27,896 nt of DNA, taken from positions 1 through 27,896 of the forward strand of contig JAFVHC010000390.1 of the NCBI GenBank assembly GCA_017474705.1, read 5' to 3'. The translations under genes were made by a program, and so were the position numbers. Positions 6,679 through 14,039 of the stretch are shown here, piece after piece; within the stretch, counting starts at the first letter, position 1; each line of letters opens with the position of its first letter. Origin of the DNA: Bacillota bacterium. GTDB lineage: Bacteria > Bacillota > Clostridia > Lachnospirales > Bianqueaceae. A model generated the notes under the pieces. The model worked only from the letters and a program-made list of their open reading frames with translations. It had not been told where the DNA came from and searched no databases.

Positions 6679-7552
6679 CCAGATGGAATATGGACTGGAG
6701 CGTCGGCTGAAGGAACTGGATCCGGGCCTTCATAAAAGATTCGCTGACACGGTATTTGTCATGCAGCATGCCTTGTCCAATTATAAGCGGCTGTTCCCGG
6801 ATTTTACGGATCACACGATACTGCACAGCCTGACCGTCATCGATTTCTGCAATCAGCTGATCGGTCCTGCCCAGTTGGAACGGCTGAACGCGGATGCGAT
6901 CTACGTGCTGCTCATGAGTTGCTATCTGCACGATATCGGCATGGGCATCTCGCAGCGCGATTATGAAGAATTCAGCCAACAGATCGATTTCGGGTCGTAT
7001 TTCAATTATCATAGGAAGGATGAGACGGCCACGATCATCCGGGATTTCCATCATGAATACAGTGGTATTTACATCCGTAAGTACGCAGCTTTCCTGGAGC
7101 TTCCGTCTCCGGAGCACGTTTTCGCGGTGGTGCAGGTGGCCCGTGGACATCGGCGGACCGATCTGTTCGATCTGAAGGAATACCCGGTCGATTGGCAGGT
7201 ACCGAACGGCAATACGATCTGCCTGCCATATCTGGCGGCGTTGATCCGCCTGGCGGATGAGATCGACGTGGCGACGTCACGCAATCCGAAAATGCTTTAT
7301 GATATCGATGCCATGCCTGAGCAGTATGAGAAGTTTTTTCACCTGCTGGTACGAGCATGTGAAAAACTGGACATATCAGAGGATGGTTTCGTGATGGAGG
7401 TCTCTACGGAGGATCCGGAGATGAGAGGTGCGATCGAACTGACACGGGACAAGATCCAGGCGACACTGGATCTGTGTCGGAATGCGGTCATCGACCGGAC
7501 ACCGTTCGTGATCACCCAGCGCAATGTGGACGTTCTGTGGCTGGACGCATAA
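6668..7552 (+). CDS. HD-domain metal-dependent phosphohydrolase
   Basis: The 294-residue protein is an HD-superfamily protein. Metal-ligand candidates follow the family order: His49 or His53 in DHTILH, the His88-Asp89 pair in YLHDIGMG, His128/His129, and Asp197 in RLADEID. HD enzymes hydrolyse phosphoesters, often nucleotides. The remaining C-terminal ~90 residues have no domain I recognise. It has no membrane segment. Its start lies inside the last codons of the MATE-ATPase gene, with AAGGAG upstream, so it is translationally coupled. A D-2-hydroxyacid dehydrogenase follows after 16 nt. The pairing suggests it makes or removes a phosphorylated or nucleotide signal linked to the transporter's ATPase domain, but this is inference. 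Confidence 0.78.
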   Translation: MRHDQMEYGLERRLKELDPGLHKRFADTVFVMQHALSNYKRLFPDFTDHTILHSLTVIDFCNQLIGPAQLERLNADAIYVLLMSCYLHDIGMGISQRDYEEFSQQIDFGSYFNYHRKDETATIIRDFHHEYSGIYIRKYAAFLELPSPEHVFAVVQVARGHRRTDLFDLKEYPVDWQVPNGNTICLPYLAALIRLADEIDVATSRNPKMLYDIDAMPEQYEKFFHLLVRACEKLDISEDGFVMEVSTEDPEMRGAIELTRDKIQATLDLCRNAVIDRTPFVITQRNVDVLWLDA

Positions 7553-7568
7553 AAGGAAAGGAGTCCTG

Positions 7569-8513
7569 ATGAGCACTGTCGTTATCATTACAGGGCGGCA
7601 TACGGAAGAGGTGAAGCACAGATTCCTGAGGCTGCCGGACTGCCGGATCGTGTTTGCCGAACGTTTGGAAGACATTTCGCCGGAGGATGCCGCGGAAGCA
7701 GAGATCCTGGCCGGTTTCATTACGAAGGAGGCGTTGGCCCGCATGCCGCGCCTGCGTTTCGTGCAGCTTTTTAGTGCCGGCGCCAATGGTTTTTCCTGGC
7801 TCCCGGAACGGATCGTCCTGGCCAATGCCTACGGTGCCTATGGGGACTCCATCGCCGAGCACATGCTGACGACCACGCTGATGGCGATGAAGCGCATGCC
7901 CGAGTATCTTTGGATGCAGCAGCGACAGGGCTGGGAACTGCTGACGCAGATCGACCGCTTCGAAGGCTCCCGGATCCTTTCCGTCGGCATGGGAGCGATC
8001 GGAACGTCCTATCTGCGGAAAGCCTCCGCGTTAGGCGCCATCTGCTATGGCGTGCGCAGGACGGTGCACGATAAACCGCCATTTGTGGAAAAACTGGTCA
8101 CCACGGAGGAGATGGACGACCTGCTGCCGGAGATGGACGTGGTCGCGCTGAGCCTGCCCGGCACGCAGGAAGTGGAAGGCATGTTCGATGAAAGGCGCCT
8201 GCGCCTGATGAAACCGACGGCGATCCTCGTGAACGTAGGCCGGGGCAATTCCGTCGTCACCGAGGACCTGATCCGGGTCATGGAAAGCGGACATCTCAAG
8301 GCGGCCTGCCTGGACGTGATGGATCCGGAGCCGCTGCCGCAGGATCATCCTTTATGGACCGCGCCGCGTGTCTACATCACACCGCACATTTCCGGAGGCT
8401 ACCGCGCCGGGGTCAATTACGAACGTGTCGTCAACGTCGCCTTGCAGAACATCGCGCTGGTGCTGCACGGAGAACCGCCCATCCACACCGTGGACCGGAC
8501 GCTGGGGTATTAG
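7569..8513 (+). CDS. D-isomer-specific 2-hydroxyacid dehydrogenase
   Basis: The 314-residue NAD(P)-dependent enzyme reduces a 2-keto acid to the D-2-hydroxy acid, or the reverse. The nucleotide loop is GMGAIG (140-145). The catalytic triad of the family is Arg225 in VNVGRGN, Glu254 in DPEP, and His273 in TPHISGG. I use the ATG at 7569, which has AAAGGAG just upstream. A longer frame starting inside the HD gene would add 15 residues without family similarity. It is the third gene of the MATE-ATPase/HD operon and is followed by a strong terminator. The specific substrate (glyoxylate/hydroxypyruvate, lactate or another) cannot be told. Confidence 0.88.
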   Translation: MSTVVIITGRHTEEVKHRFLRLPDCRIVFAERLEDISPEDAAEAEILAGFITKEALARMPRLRFVQLFSAGANGFSWLPERIVLANAYGAYGDSIAEHMLTTTLMAMKRMPEYLWMQQRQGWELLTQIDRFEGSRILSVGMGAIGTSYLRKASALGAICYGVRRTVHDKPPFVEKLVTTEEMDDLLPEMDVVALSLPGTQEVEGMFDERRLRLMKPTAILVNVGRGNSVVTEDLIRVMESGHLKAACLDVMDPEPLPQDHPLWTAPRVYITPHISGGYRAGVNYERVVNVALQNIALVLHGEPPIHTVDRTLGY

Positions 8514-8530
8514 AGAATTCAATAGAAAAA

Positions 8531-8568
8531 GGAGCATGAAAAACGAATGAATCGTTTTTTCATGCTCC
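8531..8568. terminator. Bidirectional rho-independent terminator
   Basis: GGAGCATGAAAAACGA and TCGTTTTTTCATGCTCC pair in a long stem with A-rich and T-rich arms. The hairpin sits between two convergent genes (ends at 8513 and 8646) and could serve both. Confidence 0.8.
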
Positions 8569-8645
8569 CTTTATTTGGCTTACATTCAATGAGAATCGAT
8601 AACCTCGGGAAAAGGATACCGTTTCTCTATGGAAACGATTCATCT

Positions 8646-9125
8646 TTAGCGACAGGTCGCTACACCTTTCACCTTGGTTATGGACCATGTTGGATACTTG
8701 ATCCATCTATAGAAGGCTTTCATACCTTTAAAGATAGGCTTTCCCGGAGTAACAGTGATCGTATAGGTGGAATTGTTGTCCAGTTTGATCGTCTTACTGG
8801 ATCCGGAAAATTTATAGGTCTGGGTCTTTCCTCCCTGTTTTCTCACGGTTATCGTAAAATTGTCATATCCTGTAGTTGTTTTAGGATTGAGTCCATCAAA
8901 CCAAGGCAAGTACTGGTATGAACCCTTCGTCTGTTTGAAAACAAGCTTGTTTTTGAAAAGGATCCGGGATCCGGTCTTCACTTTGAACGTATATGACTTT
9001 TGTGAACTGCCACTGAGCAGCGTACATGAACTGGATGTTGCAGCGTAGGACTGCATAGGCGCAAGGCTAAACAGCGTGATCAAGCAAAGCACCGTGGCCA
9101 TAATTTTCTTAAGTGTGAGTTTCAT
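8646..9125 (-). CDS. Small secreted protein with two cysteines, function unknown
   Basis: The 159-residue protein starts with a clear Sec signal peptide: KKI basic start, hydrophobic core at residues ~8-22, and likely cleavage after SYA at residue 28. The mature ~131 residues are rich in Ser, Thr, Lys and Gly and look beta-rich. The only cysteines of the mature part are Cys34 near its start and Cys158, the next-to-last residue, so a disulfide closing the domain end to end is plausible. I recognise no domain. A strong AAGGAGG lies before the ATG. The gene is A+T richer than its flanks and diverges from a winged-helix/GNAT protein with only 165 bp between them, which makes that protein its likely regulator. 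Confidence 0.75.
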   Translation of the reverse strand: MKLTLKKIMATVLCLITLFSLAPMQSYAATSSSCTLLSGSSQKSYTFKVKTGSRILFKNKLVFKQTKGSYQYLPWFDGLNPKTTTGYDNFTITVRKQGGKTQTYKFSGSSKTIKLDNNSTYTITVTPGKPIFKGMKAFYRWIKYPTWSITKVKGVATCR

Positions 9126-9219
9126 TTTTGTTTTTCCTCCTTTTTTTGCAGCTGTCTGCTGCTGTTGTTGACATTACAAACCGGGTTGTGCTAACCTTTG
9201 ATTAAAGAATACCAACTTG

Positions 9220-9278
9220 ATGTTGTAAGCAAAGTGAGTCCACGTTGAAGTTGTTGTATTTATGTTGCAAAATGTGAG
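9220..9278. promoter_or_regulatory. Direct repeat in the divergent intergenic region (candidate operator)
   Basis: Two related copies, ATGTTGTAAGCAAAGTGAG (9220-9238) and ATGTTGCAAAATGTGAG (9262-9278), lie 42 bp apart start to start. The second copy runs into the GAGGA ribosome site of the winged-helix gene. OmpR-type winged-helix proteins bind direct repeats, so this may be an autoregulatory site. No convincing -35/-10 pair was found in the region for either direction. Confidence 0.35.
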
Positions 9279-9290
9279 GAACAGAAAGAT

Positions 9291-10382
9291 ATGAATCTAG
9301 AAGAACGGAAGTATATAGGACAAGAATGCTACGTTAATTTATCTTCGAAAACAGAGTTAGTCAGCTATGATGGCTTGATCCGGATTCCCTTAAGTGTTAC
9401 GGAATACAAGATCCTGTCGTACTTTATCGACCATGAGAACTCTCCGGTCTACCTGGAAGCTCTCGCTATATATGTCTGGGGCGTCAATTATCAGGCAGAT
9501 CAGAAGGATCCGGTCAGTTTAAAAAGCCATATTTCACATCTGAGAAAGAAGCTCGATAAGATCCGGGACGGTCTCAGTAAATGTCTGGACACAAACCATG
9601 GGCTTGGTTCATACACTTTGATCATCAGGAATCAGAATGATGATCATGATCCGCCAAGAAACAGATCCTTCGTCGAAGATCATCGGGCGAAAAGCAAAAA
9701 TAGAGATGCAACCCCTGTTCAGTATCAGGAATTATTGGATATGGGGTATACTCCGTTCTCCATAGCAGAGTCCCTTGTAAAGAACGATATGAAACTATAT
9801 GGGCCCGATTTCAGAGGTAAAGGCATTACTCCTCAAAACGAAGGATCTTCCTCACAATGGGCAGAATATCTAAGCAGTGTGCCGGAAACTTTTCAATACC
9901 TGGTCGATGCGGACGGAGAGATCGTTGGGAATTTTTCGTTTCTATCCATTTCAAGCATGCAAGAAGAAGCTTATCTGAATGGAGATTTATTCGAGCAGGC
10001 TTTTTCGCCCTCCAACACCAGAGACTTGTTCTCCGCAGGTAAAGAGCATATCATGTTCTTGCTGAACCTTTCTGTAAACGATGAGTACTCAACTCCCAAA
10101 AACAACAATAAACTCAGGAAAATGTTTTTGGAAGAATTGATCTCACTCGCCGAGAATGAAGTCATGTTCTGCAAGATCATCACAAATGTGTATAAATCCA
10201 GCCAGGAAGCATTTTATAAGCAATGGGGTTTTCGATTCGTCAAGGATCACCCATTATCCGGCAGAGTATATGAACTCAACCTGCTTCCCTATCCTCAGGC
10301 TCTGTATGATCACCTGAGCAAGAATTCCATGCTTTCTGATGCAAATGAACAGTTAAAAAACTTCTATCAAGATACAGATTGA
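9291..10382 (+). CDS. OmpR-type winged-helix DNA-binding domain fused to a GNAT-like acetyltransferase domain
   Basis: Residues ~25-112 match the Trans_reg_C (OmpR/PhoB) winged helix: LSVTEYKILSYF, a VWG segment at 62-64, SLKSHISHLRKKL as the recognition helix (76-88), and GLGSYTL as the wing. No receiver domain precedes it. After a charged linker (~115-140), residues ~145-335 look like a GNAT fold, with an FLLNLSVND strand and a late FYKQWGF segment typical of motif B. The usual acetyl-CoA loop (Q/RxxGxG/A) is not obvious, so the domain may be a sensor rather than an active enzyme. The gene is A+T rich, diverges from the secreted-protein gene, and ends at a strong terminator. It may respond to a small molecule or acyl-CoA and control its neighbour. 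Confidence 0.72.
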   Translation: MNLEERKYIGQECYVNLSSKTELVSYDGLIRIPLSVTEYKILSYFIDHENSPVYLEALAIYVWGVNYQADQKDPVSLKSHISHLRKKLDKIRDGLSKCLDTNHGLGSYTLIIRNQNDDHDPPRNRSFVEDHRAKSKNRDATPVQYQELLDMGYTPFSIAESLVKNDMKLYGPDFRGKGITPQNEGSSSQWAEYLSSVPETFQYLVDADGEIVGNFSFLSISSMQEEAYLNGDLFEQAFSPSNTRDLFSAGKEHIMFLLNLSVNDEYSTPKNNNKLRKMFLEELISLAENEVMFCKIITNVYKSSQEAFYKQWGFRFVKDHPLSGRVYELNLLPYPQALYDHLSKNSMLSDANEQLKNFYQDTD

Positions 10383-10414
10383 CGGCAATTGATTTTATCT
10401 TTTCTTTACACAAG

Positions 10415-10447
10415 AAAACGGTATGACCTGCTTGGTCATACCGTTTT
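10415..10447. terminator. Bidirectional terminator overlapping a gene end
   Basis: AAAACGGTATGACC, a 5-nt loop and GGTCATACCGTTTT form a perfect 14-bp stem. It serves the winged-helix gene on the plus strand. On the minus strand the stem includes the last three codons and stop of the MORN-like gene. Confidence 0.85.
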
Positions 10448-10867
10448 ATTTTCAGGATCGCTCCACATGAACCAGTCGATCTCCGGTTTTTCAGCCTGTG
10501 CAATAGGTCCGAACTGTTCGGGGATCTCCACGGAAGGGTAGCCCACGCCGCCGAAGCGGACCTTCAGCACACCTTCATAATACATATGCCCGTCCGGGTC
10601 ATAACACTTCCCATAGACCGGGTAGTTCGGTCCGTATGCCATACAGAGCCTGTAGGCACCTTCGAAGCGCACCCTTCCGGAAGGATAATATTCTCTGCCA
10701 TAGAGGAGCCCTTTAACGTCGAAGACGCCCTCTTGATACTTGTTCCCGTTGGGGAAATAGGCGGTCCCGGAACCGTAGGGCTTGCCGCGGGAAGTGAAAC
10801 CCTTGTACACAACGACGTCATCCGCCGACTTGATGACCTGCCACGTCGCGAGAGAATCCATCTGCAT
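10436..10867 (-). CDS. MORN-like repeat protein
   Basis: The ~143-residue soluble protein contains three Tyr/Gly-rich repeats of the MORN/YwqK type: YGSGTAYFPNGNKYQEG (31-47), YGREYYPSGRVRFEG (56-70) and YGKCYDPDGHMYYEG (85-99). Such repeats form beta-hairpin ladders that bind lipids or other proteins; no enzyme activity is implied. I prefer the ATG at 10867, just after a GGAAAGGTGGG stretch. A GTG two codons upstream and an ATG two codons downstream are also possible. It lies 75 nt downstream of the Old Yellow Enzyme gene on the same strand, so it may be read from the same transcript. Its role is unknown. Confidence 0.65.
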   Translation of the reverse strand: MQMDSLATWQVIKSADDVVVYKGFTSRGKPYGSGTAYFPNGNKYQEGVFDVKGLLYGREYYPSGRVRFEGAYRLCMAYGPNYPVYGKCYDPDGHMYYEGVLKVRFGGVGYPSVEIPEQFGPIAQAEKPEIDWFMWSDPENKTV

Positions 10868-10942
10868 ACCCACCTTTCCATTTGGAATATCTTCTGACAG
10901 TATAGTCCTTGCGGTGGGTAAAAAAACGGACAGCGCTTCTTG

Positions 10943-12298
10943 TTATCCCCTGAAATTGGCCGGCTGGCTCTTTTTGATTTCGAGGAATTCCTTGTAGAAG
11001 GGCAGGAAGGTCTGGGGGTCGCGCACCACACAGCCGGTGGGTTTGTGCGCACGGATCAGGTCTCCGCACTTGCCGCAGGTCAGGCAGACGTGCTGCGGAT
11101 CGATGCGGCCGTCTTTGATGATCTCGTTGGCAAAGGTCGGATCCGCAAAGGCCATGCGGCCGAAGAGCATGCCGTCGCACAGGCCTTCTTCCACGGCGCC
11201 GGCTGTGTACAGATCCGCGAACTGGCGCAGATAGGTGGGGGCGGAGGCCCAGATGACCATGTCCGGCACCGCTTTCTTCACGGCACCGATGCCCTGGATC
11301 ATGCGATGGATACCCTCCAGCGGGTGCTCGTCCGGCACATATTTGCCCATATCATACGGACGGGTGACGTGGGTCGTGGCATAGGGGTTGCCCATGGTCA
11401 GATCCACGAACGCAAGACCCAGGCCTTCGTGCATCTCCCGTACCAGGCGGATCGGCTCGGCCAGGTCAGGAACAAGGCCGCTGCCTTCGCTGACACCGAA
11501 GCCATAAGGCCAGGCGTAGCCGTCGTAGATCCCCAAGCGCGATGTCACGGCGAAATCCTTATCTTCATAGGCTTTGGCGGCCAGGATGCCGTTTTTCAGC
11601 AGGCGGGTGCGGTTCTCATAACTGCCGCCGTACTGCCCCGGCCGATGGTACGCGGAGGTCAGTTCCGCCAGCAAATACCCGTGGCAGGACTTGATGTCGA
11701 CCGCGTCGAATCCGGCCTGCTTTGCCAGATATGCGGCTTCTCCGAACTTCTCTTCCAGGCCTTTCAGATAATCATCGCTCACGATGCAGTTGTCGTCTGC
11801 CGCCCGGTACTGTTCCAGCTCCGGATGGCGATAGGCGATGAGAGGCGCCGGCTTGTTGCCAGGGTTGGAGTAGCGGCCGCTGTGGTTGGCCTGCATCACC
11901 AGATAGGGGGCATAGCCGTTGGCTTTCAGACCGGCTTCCTTCACCTGTTCCACCAGCTTTTTATAGCAGTCCAGGTTCTCCTGAGAAAGCAGCAGCTGCG
12001 TGGCAGAGGAACGTCCTTCCTCCACGATGGAGATCGCCTCGAACCAGATCAAGGCGCTGCCGCCTTCCGCTTCCCGTACGTAGCGGCGGACCGTATATTC
12101 CGACGGCGCTCCGTCCGGTGTGGAATCCGCCCCTTCCATGGGAGCGATGCCCAGCCGGTTCGCAAACCGTGCGTTTCCTGCCGCAAGGGGCTGTTCTAGA
12201 ACGGACATATCCCGGGCTGCCGGCAGGGTAAAGCCCAGTTCGGAAGCTCTCTCCTGCAATTGTTCCCAGGTCTTATAGTGGAATTTCTCGTGTGCCAT
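10943..12298 (-). CDS. Old Yellow Enzyme-type NADH:flavin oxidoreductase with a C-terminal Fe-S cysteine motif
   Basis: The 451-residue protein is an FMN-dependent TIM-barrel ene-reductase of the OYE/2,4-dienoyl-CoA reductase family. Marks are the substrate-binding block MQANHSGRY (135-143), IKSCHGYLLAEL (202-213) and the YGGSYENR flavin segment (223-230). At the C-terminus, Cys405, Cys408, Cys411 and Cys423 resemble the [4Fe-4S] site that dienoyl-CoA reductase uses to pass electrons from FAD to FMN. The protein then ends after ~28 residues, without the FAD/NAD domains usually found there. It must therefore receive electrons from another protein. It follows a six-helix membrane protein gene by 15 nt, and that protein is a candidate partner. 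The substrate (an enone, enoate or steroid-like compound) is unknown. Confidence 0.85.
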   Translation of the reverse strand: MAHEKFHYKTWEQLQERASELGFTLPAARDMSVLEQPLAAGNARFANRLGIAPMEGADSTPDGAPSEYTVRRYVREAEGGSALIWFEAISIVEEGRSSATQLLLSQENLDCYKKLVEQVKEAGLKANGYAPYLVMQANHSGRYSNPGNKPAPLIAYRHPELEQYRAADDNCIVSDDYLKGLEEKFGEAAYLAKQAGFDAVDIKSCHGYLLAELTSAYHRPGQYGGSYENRTRLLKNGILAAKAYEDKDFAVTSRLGIYDGYAWPYGFGVSEGSGLVPDLAEPIRLVREMHEGLGLAFVDLTMGNPYATTHVTRPYDMGKYVPDEHPLEGIHRMIQGIGAVKKAVPDMVIWASAPTYLRQFADLYTAGAVEEGLCDGMLFGRMAFADPTFANEIIKDGRIDPQHVCLTCGKCGDLIRAHKPTGCVVRDPQTFLPFYKEFLEIKKSQPANFRG

Positions 12299-12313
12299 TG
12301 CGTCTCCTCAAGA

Positions 12314-12964
12314 TCAGATGATGCCCAGCGGGATCAGTACGACCAGCAGAATAGCTACCAATGCCCATTCGGTGATCAGGAAGGTCCTGCGCGCTTTCGG
12401 CTTCATATCCGGCACGAAATTGCTGGCCAGGAAGAAAGGGATATAGGTGGTGACAAAGACCGGCAGCACGCCCCACCATTTATAAACCCAGATGAAAGAA
12501 TGGTTGCTGGTCGCGGCGAGGAAGGATTCCACCCGTGCGAACAGCAGCGCCATCTCGAGCGCACCGACCAGGCGGCAGTCCATGCCGAGGATCTTCTTGC
12601 TGCGGTCGTGCGGCAGCATCTTGAAGGAAATGATGCCGGCCAGGGAGAACATCATGGACAGCTCCCAGCATACACCGATCAGCAGGATGAAGGTCGTGGA
12701 CTGGTTGCTGACGGACCACAGCGGATAGCCGGCCACATGGCCGATCACCGCGTTTAAGATCTCGTACAGCCAGTGCACACCGTACAGCGCCGCGCCGGCG
12801 TAGATGACTTCATAATTCTTCTTGTGGATCTCCGTCCAGTACACATAGAACACGACTGCCAGGATAAAAATGAACGTCCAGTTGAAATTCTCCGTGCTGC
12901 GGACCTGGATCTGTTCTACTAAAGATTTCGCTTCCTGCGAACCATCGCCCCAAAACTGAAACAT
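12314..12964 (-). CDS. Polytopic membrane protein of unknown function
   Basis: The 216-residue protein has about six hydrophobic segments, starting near residues 29-44 and ending with a C-terminal helix (~195-215). Short charged loops lie between them. Aromatic residues and buried His/Glu (for example YGVHWLYE and VCWELSMMF) are conspicuous in the membrane segments. They could bind a cofactor or quinone, but I recognise no family. It is the first gene of an operon with the Old Yellow Enzyme homologue, under a near-consensus promoter, with AAAGGAGG upstream of its ATG. A role as membrane electron donor or substrate carrier for the reductase is inference. Confidence 0.75.
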   Translation of the reverse strand: MFQFWGDGSQEAKSLVEQIQVRSTENFNWTFIFILAVVFYVYWTEIHKKNYEVIYAGAALYGVHWLYEILNAVIGHVAGYPLWSVSNQSTTFILLIGVCWELSMMFSLAGIISFKMLPHDRSKKILGMDCRLVGALEMALLFARVESFLAATSNHSFIWVYKWWGVLPVFVTTYIPFFLASNFVPDMKPKARRTFLITEWALVAILLVVLIPLGII

Positions 12965-12995
12965 AGCGCATGACCTCCTTTATCGTTCTGATTTT

Positions 12996-13023
12996 ATTAT
13001 AGAAAAAAGGGCTGTTTTGTCAA
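12996..13023 (-). promoter_or_regulatory. Near-consensus sigma-A promoter of the membrane protein/OYE operon
   Basis: On the minus strand TTGACA (13018-13023) and TATAAT (12996-13001) are separated by 16 bp, a full consensus in both boxes. The start codon is 32 bp downstream of the -10. Confidence 0.8.
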
Positions 13024-13179
13024 CGTGATGATACATAAGTTTTATACCATCGATCCATCCCCAAATCCCGCCTTTTGTCCCTGAGGCTTGCTTTTTCTCA
13101 ATGGTTCTGCCATGATGTAGATACCAATAGTATCTTTGACGGATGACCAGAGCGCCTGAGGGCGAGGGAGATCACGATC

Positions 13180-14022
13180 ATGGAAAAATATATATGTAAG
13201 CAATGTGGAAGGGAGGTAGACAAAGGCGCGGCGACCTGTCCGTGGTGCGGCGCGGCTTTGGGAACGACGATGGGACACGTGCAGACGACGAAATCGGGCT
13301 ACAAGTCGGAAGATACGGCCAACAAGGCCATGGCCTATTATCTGACCGACAACGGAGCTTTTATCTGGATCTTGGTGGGCCTGTTCCTGCCTCCGGTGGG
13401 TATCATTTTGTATCTTTTGAAGCGGAAGACTGCCCGACATGCGAAATACGCCCTGCTGAGCGCGGTCGCTTCGGTGGTCATTTTGTTCATCATCCTTCTG
13501 GTGACCGGAGTCATAGGAAAGAAAAAACTCCGCTATCCGGACTGGGTCGACTACAGTGGATCTTTAGGCCGGGAGAAAACGACTGTACTGGAAGAGCTTG
13601 AGAAGAGGGATCAGTGGTGGACCGAAAAGGGCGGCGGTTATGTGCTGGAGAGGAAAGAATTCGTCGAGGAAGGCCACAATTTCACGGTCACCCTGTGGTT
13701 CGACCGGGAGGACAAGCTGATCGGCGTGAGCAAGGATTTCTTCGGCCGTATCGACAATGAGAAGGAATTCGTGGTCAAATTCTATAAGGAAATGGTTCGG
13801 TTCTACGGTACACCGGATCAGCCGCCGGCCGCGTTCCGGTATGATACCTGGGATCAGTTCTACGACGGCATGGTCGTAATGGATGTAGACGGAAGAGAAG
13901 AGCGGTCATTGACGGCGGTCTGGGAAGATCGGCATCTCGTGATCGATATCCGGACGAACAACGGCCAGATCCTGATCAAATATACGCAGGTCAATGCGGA
14001 AAGCTGGCCTGATCGGTTCTAG
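13180..14022 (+). CDS. Zinc-ribbon membrane protein, function unknown
   Basis: The 280-residue protein begins with a zinc ribbon (Cys6-x2-Cys9 and Cys20-x2-Cys23). Two hydrophobic segments follow, at ~60-80 and ~90-112, and then a ~165-residue polar domain. With two membrane passes, the ribbon and the C-terminal domain should be on the same side, but topology was not computed. The C-terminal domain is rich in aromatic and charged residues and resembles no family I can name. GAGGGAG lies upstream of the ATG, and an aldehyde dehydrogenase follows after 17 nt. A short inverted repeat (AGATAC-5 nt-GTATCT, 13119-13135) lies upstream. Zinc-ribbon/TM proteins of this layout are common and uncharacterised in Bacillota. 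Confidence 0.7.
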   Translation: MEKYICKQCGREVDKGAATCPWCGAALGTTMGHVQTTKSGYKSEDTANKAMAYYLTDNGAFIWILVGLFLPPVGIILYLLKRKTARHAKYALLSAVASVVILFIILLVTGVIGKKKLRYPDWVDYSGSLGREKTTVLEELEKRDQWWTEKGGGYVLERKEFVEEGHNFTVTLWFDREDKLIGVSKDFFGRIDNEKEFVVKFYKEMVRFYGTPDQPPAAFRYDTWDQFYDGMVVMDVDGREERSLTAVWEDRHLVIDIRTNNGQILIKYTQVNAESWPDRF

Positions 14023-14039
14023 AAAGTGAAGAGAAAAAT

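Noticed and set aside
8620..8637. CGTTTC-6 nt-GAAACG inverted repeat after the secreted-protein gene
   Set aside because: The stem is short and lacks a T-run; the stronger bidirectional terminator at 8531-8568 explains transcript ends.
10940..12199. 419-codon plus-strand frame opposite the Old Yellow Enzyme gene
   Set aside because: The minus-strand protein has conserved OYE motifs and a ribosome site; the plus-strand translation has none.
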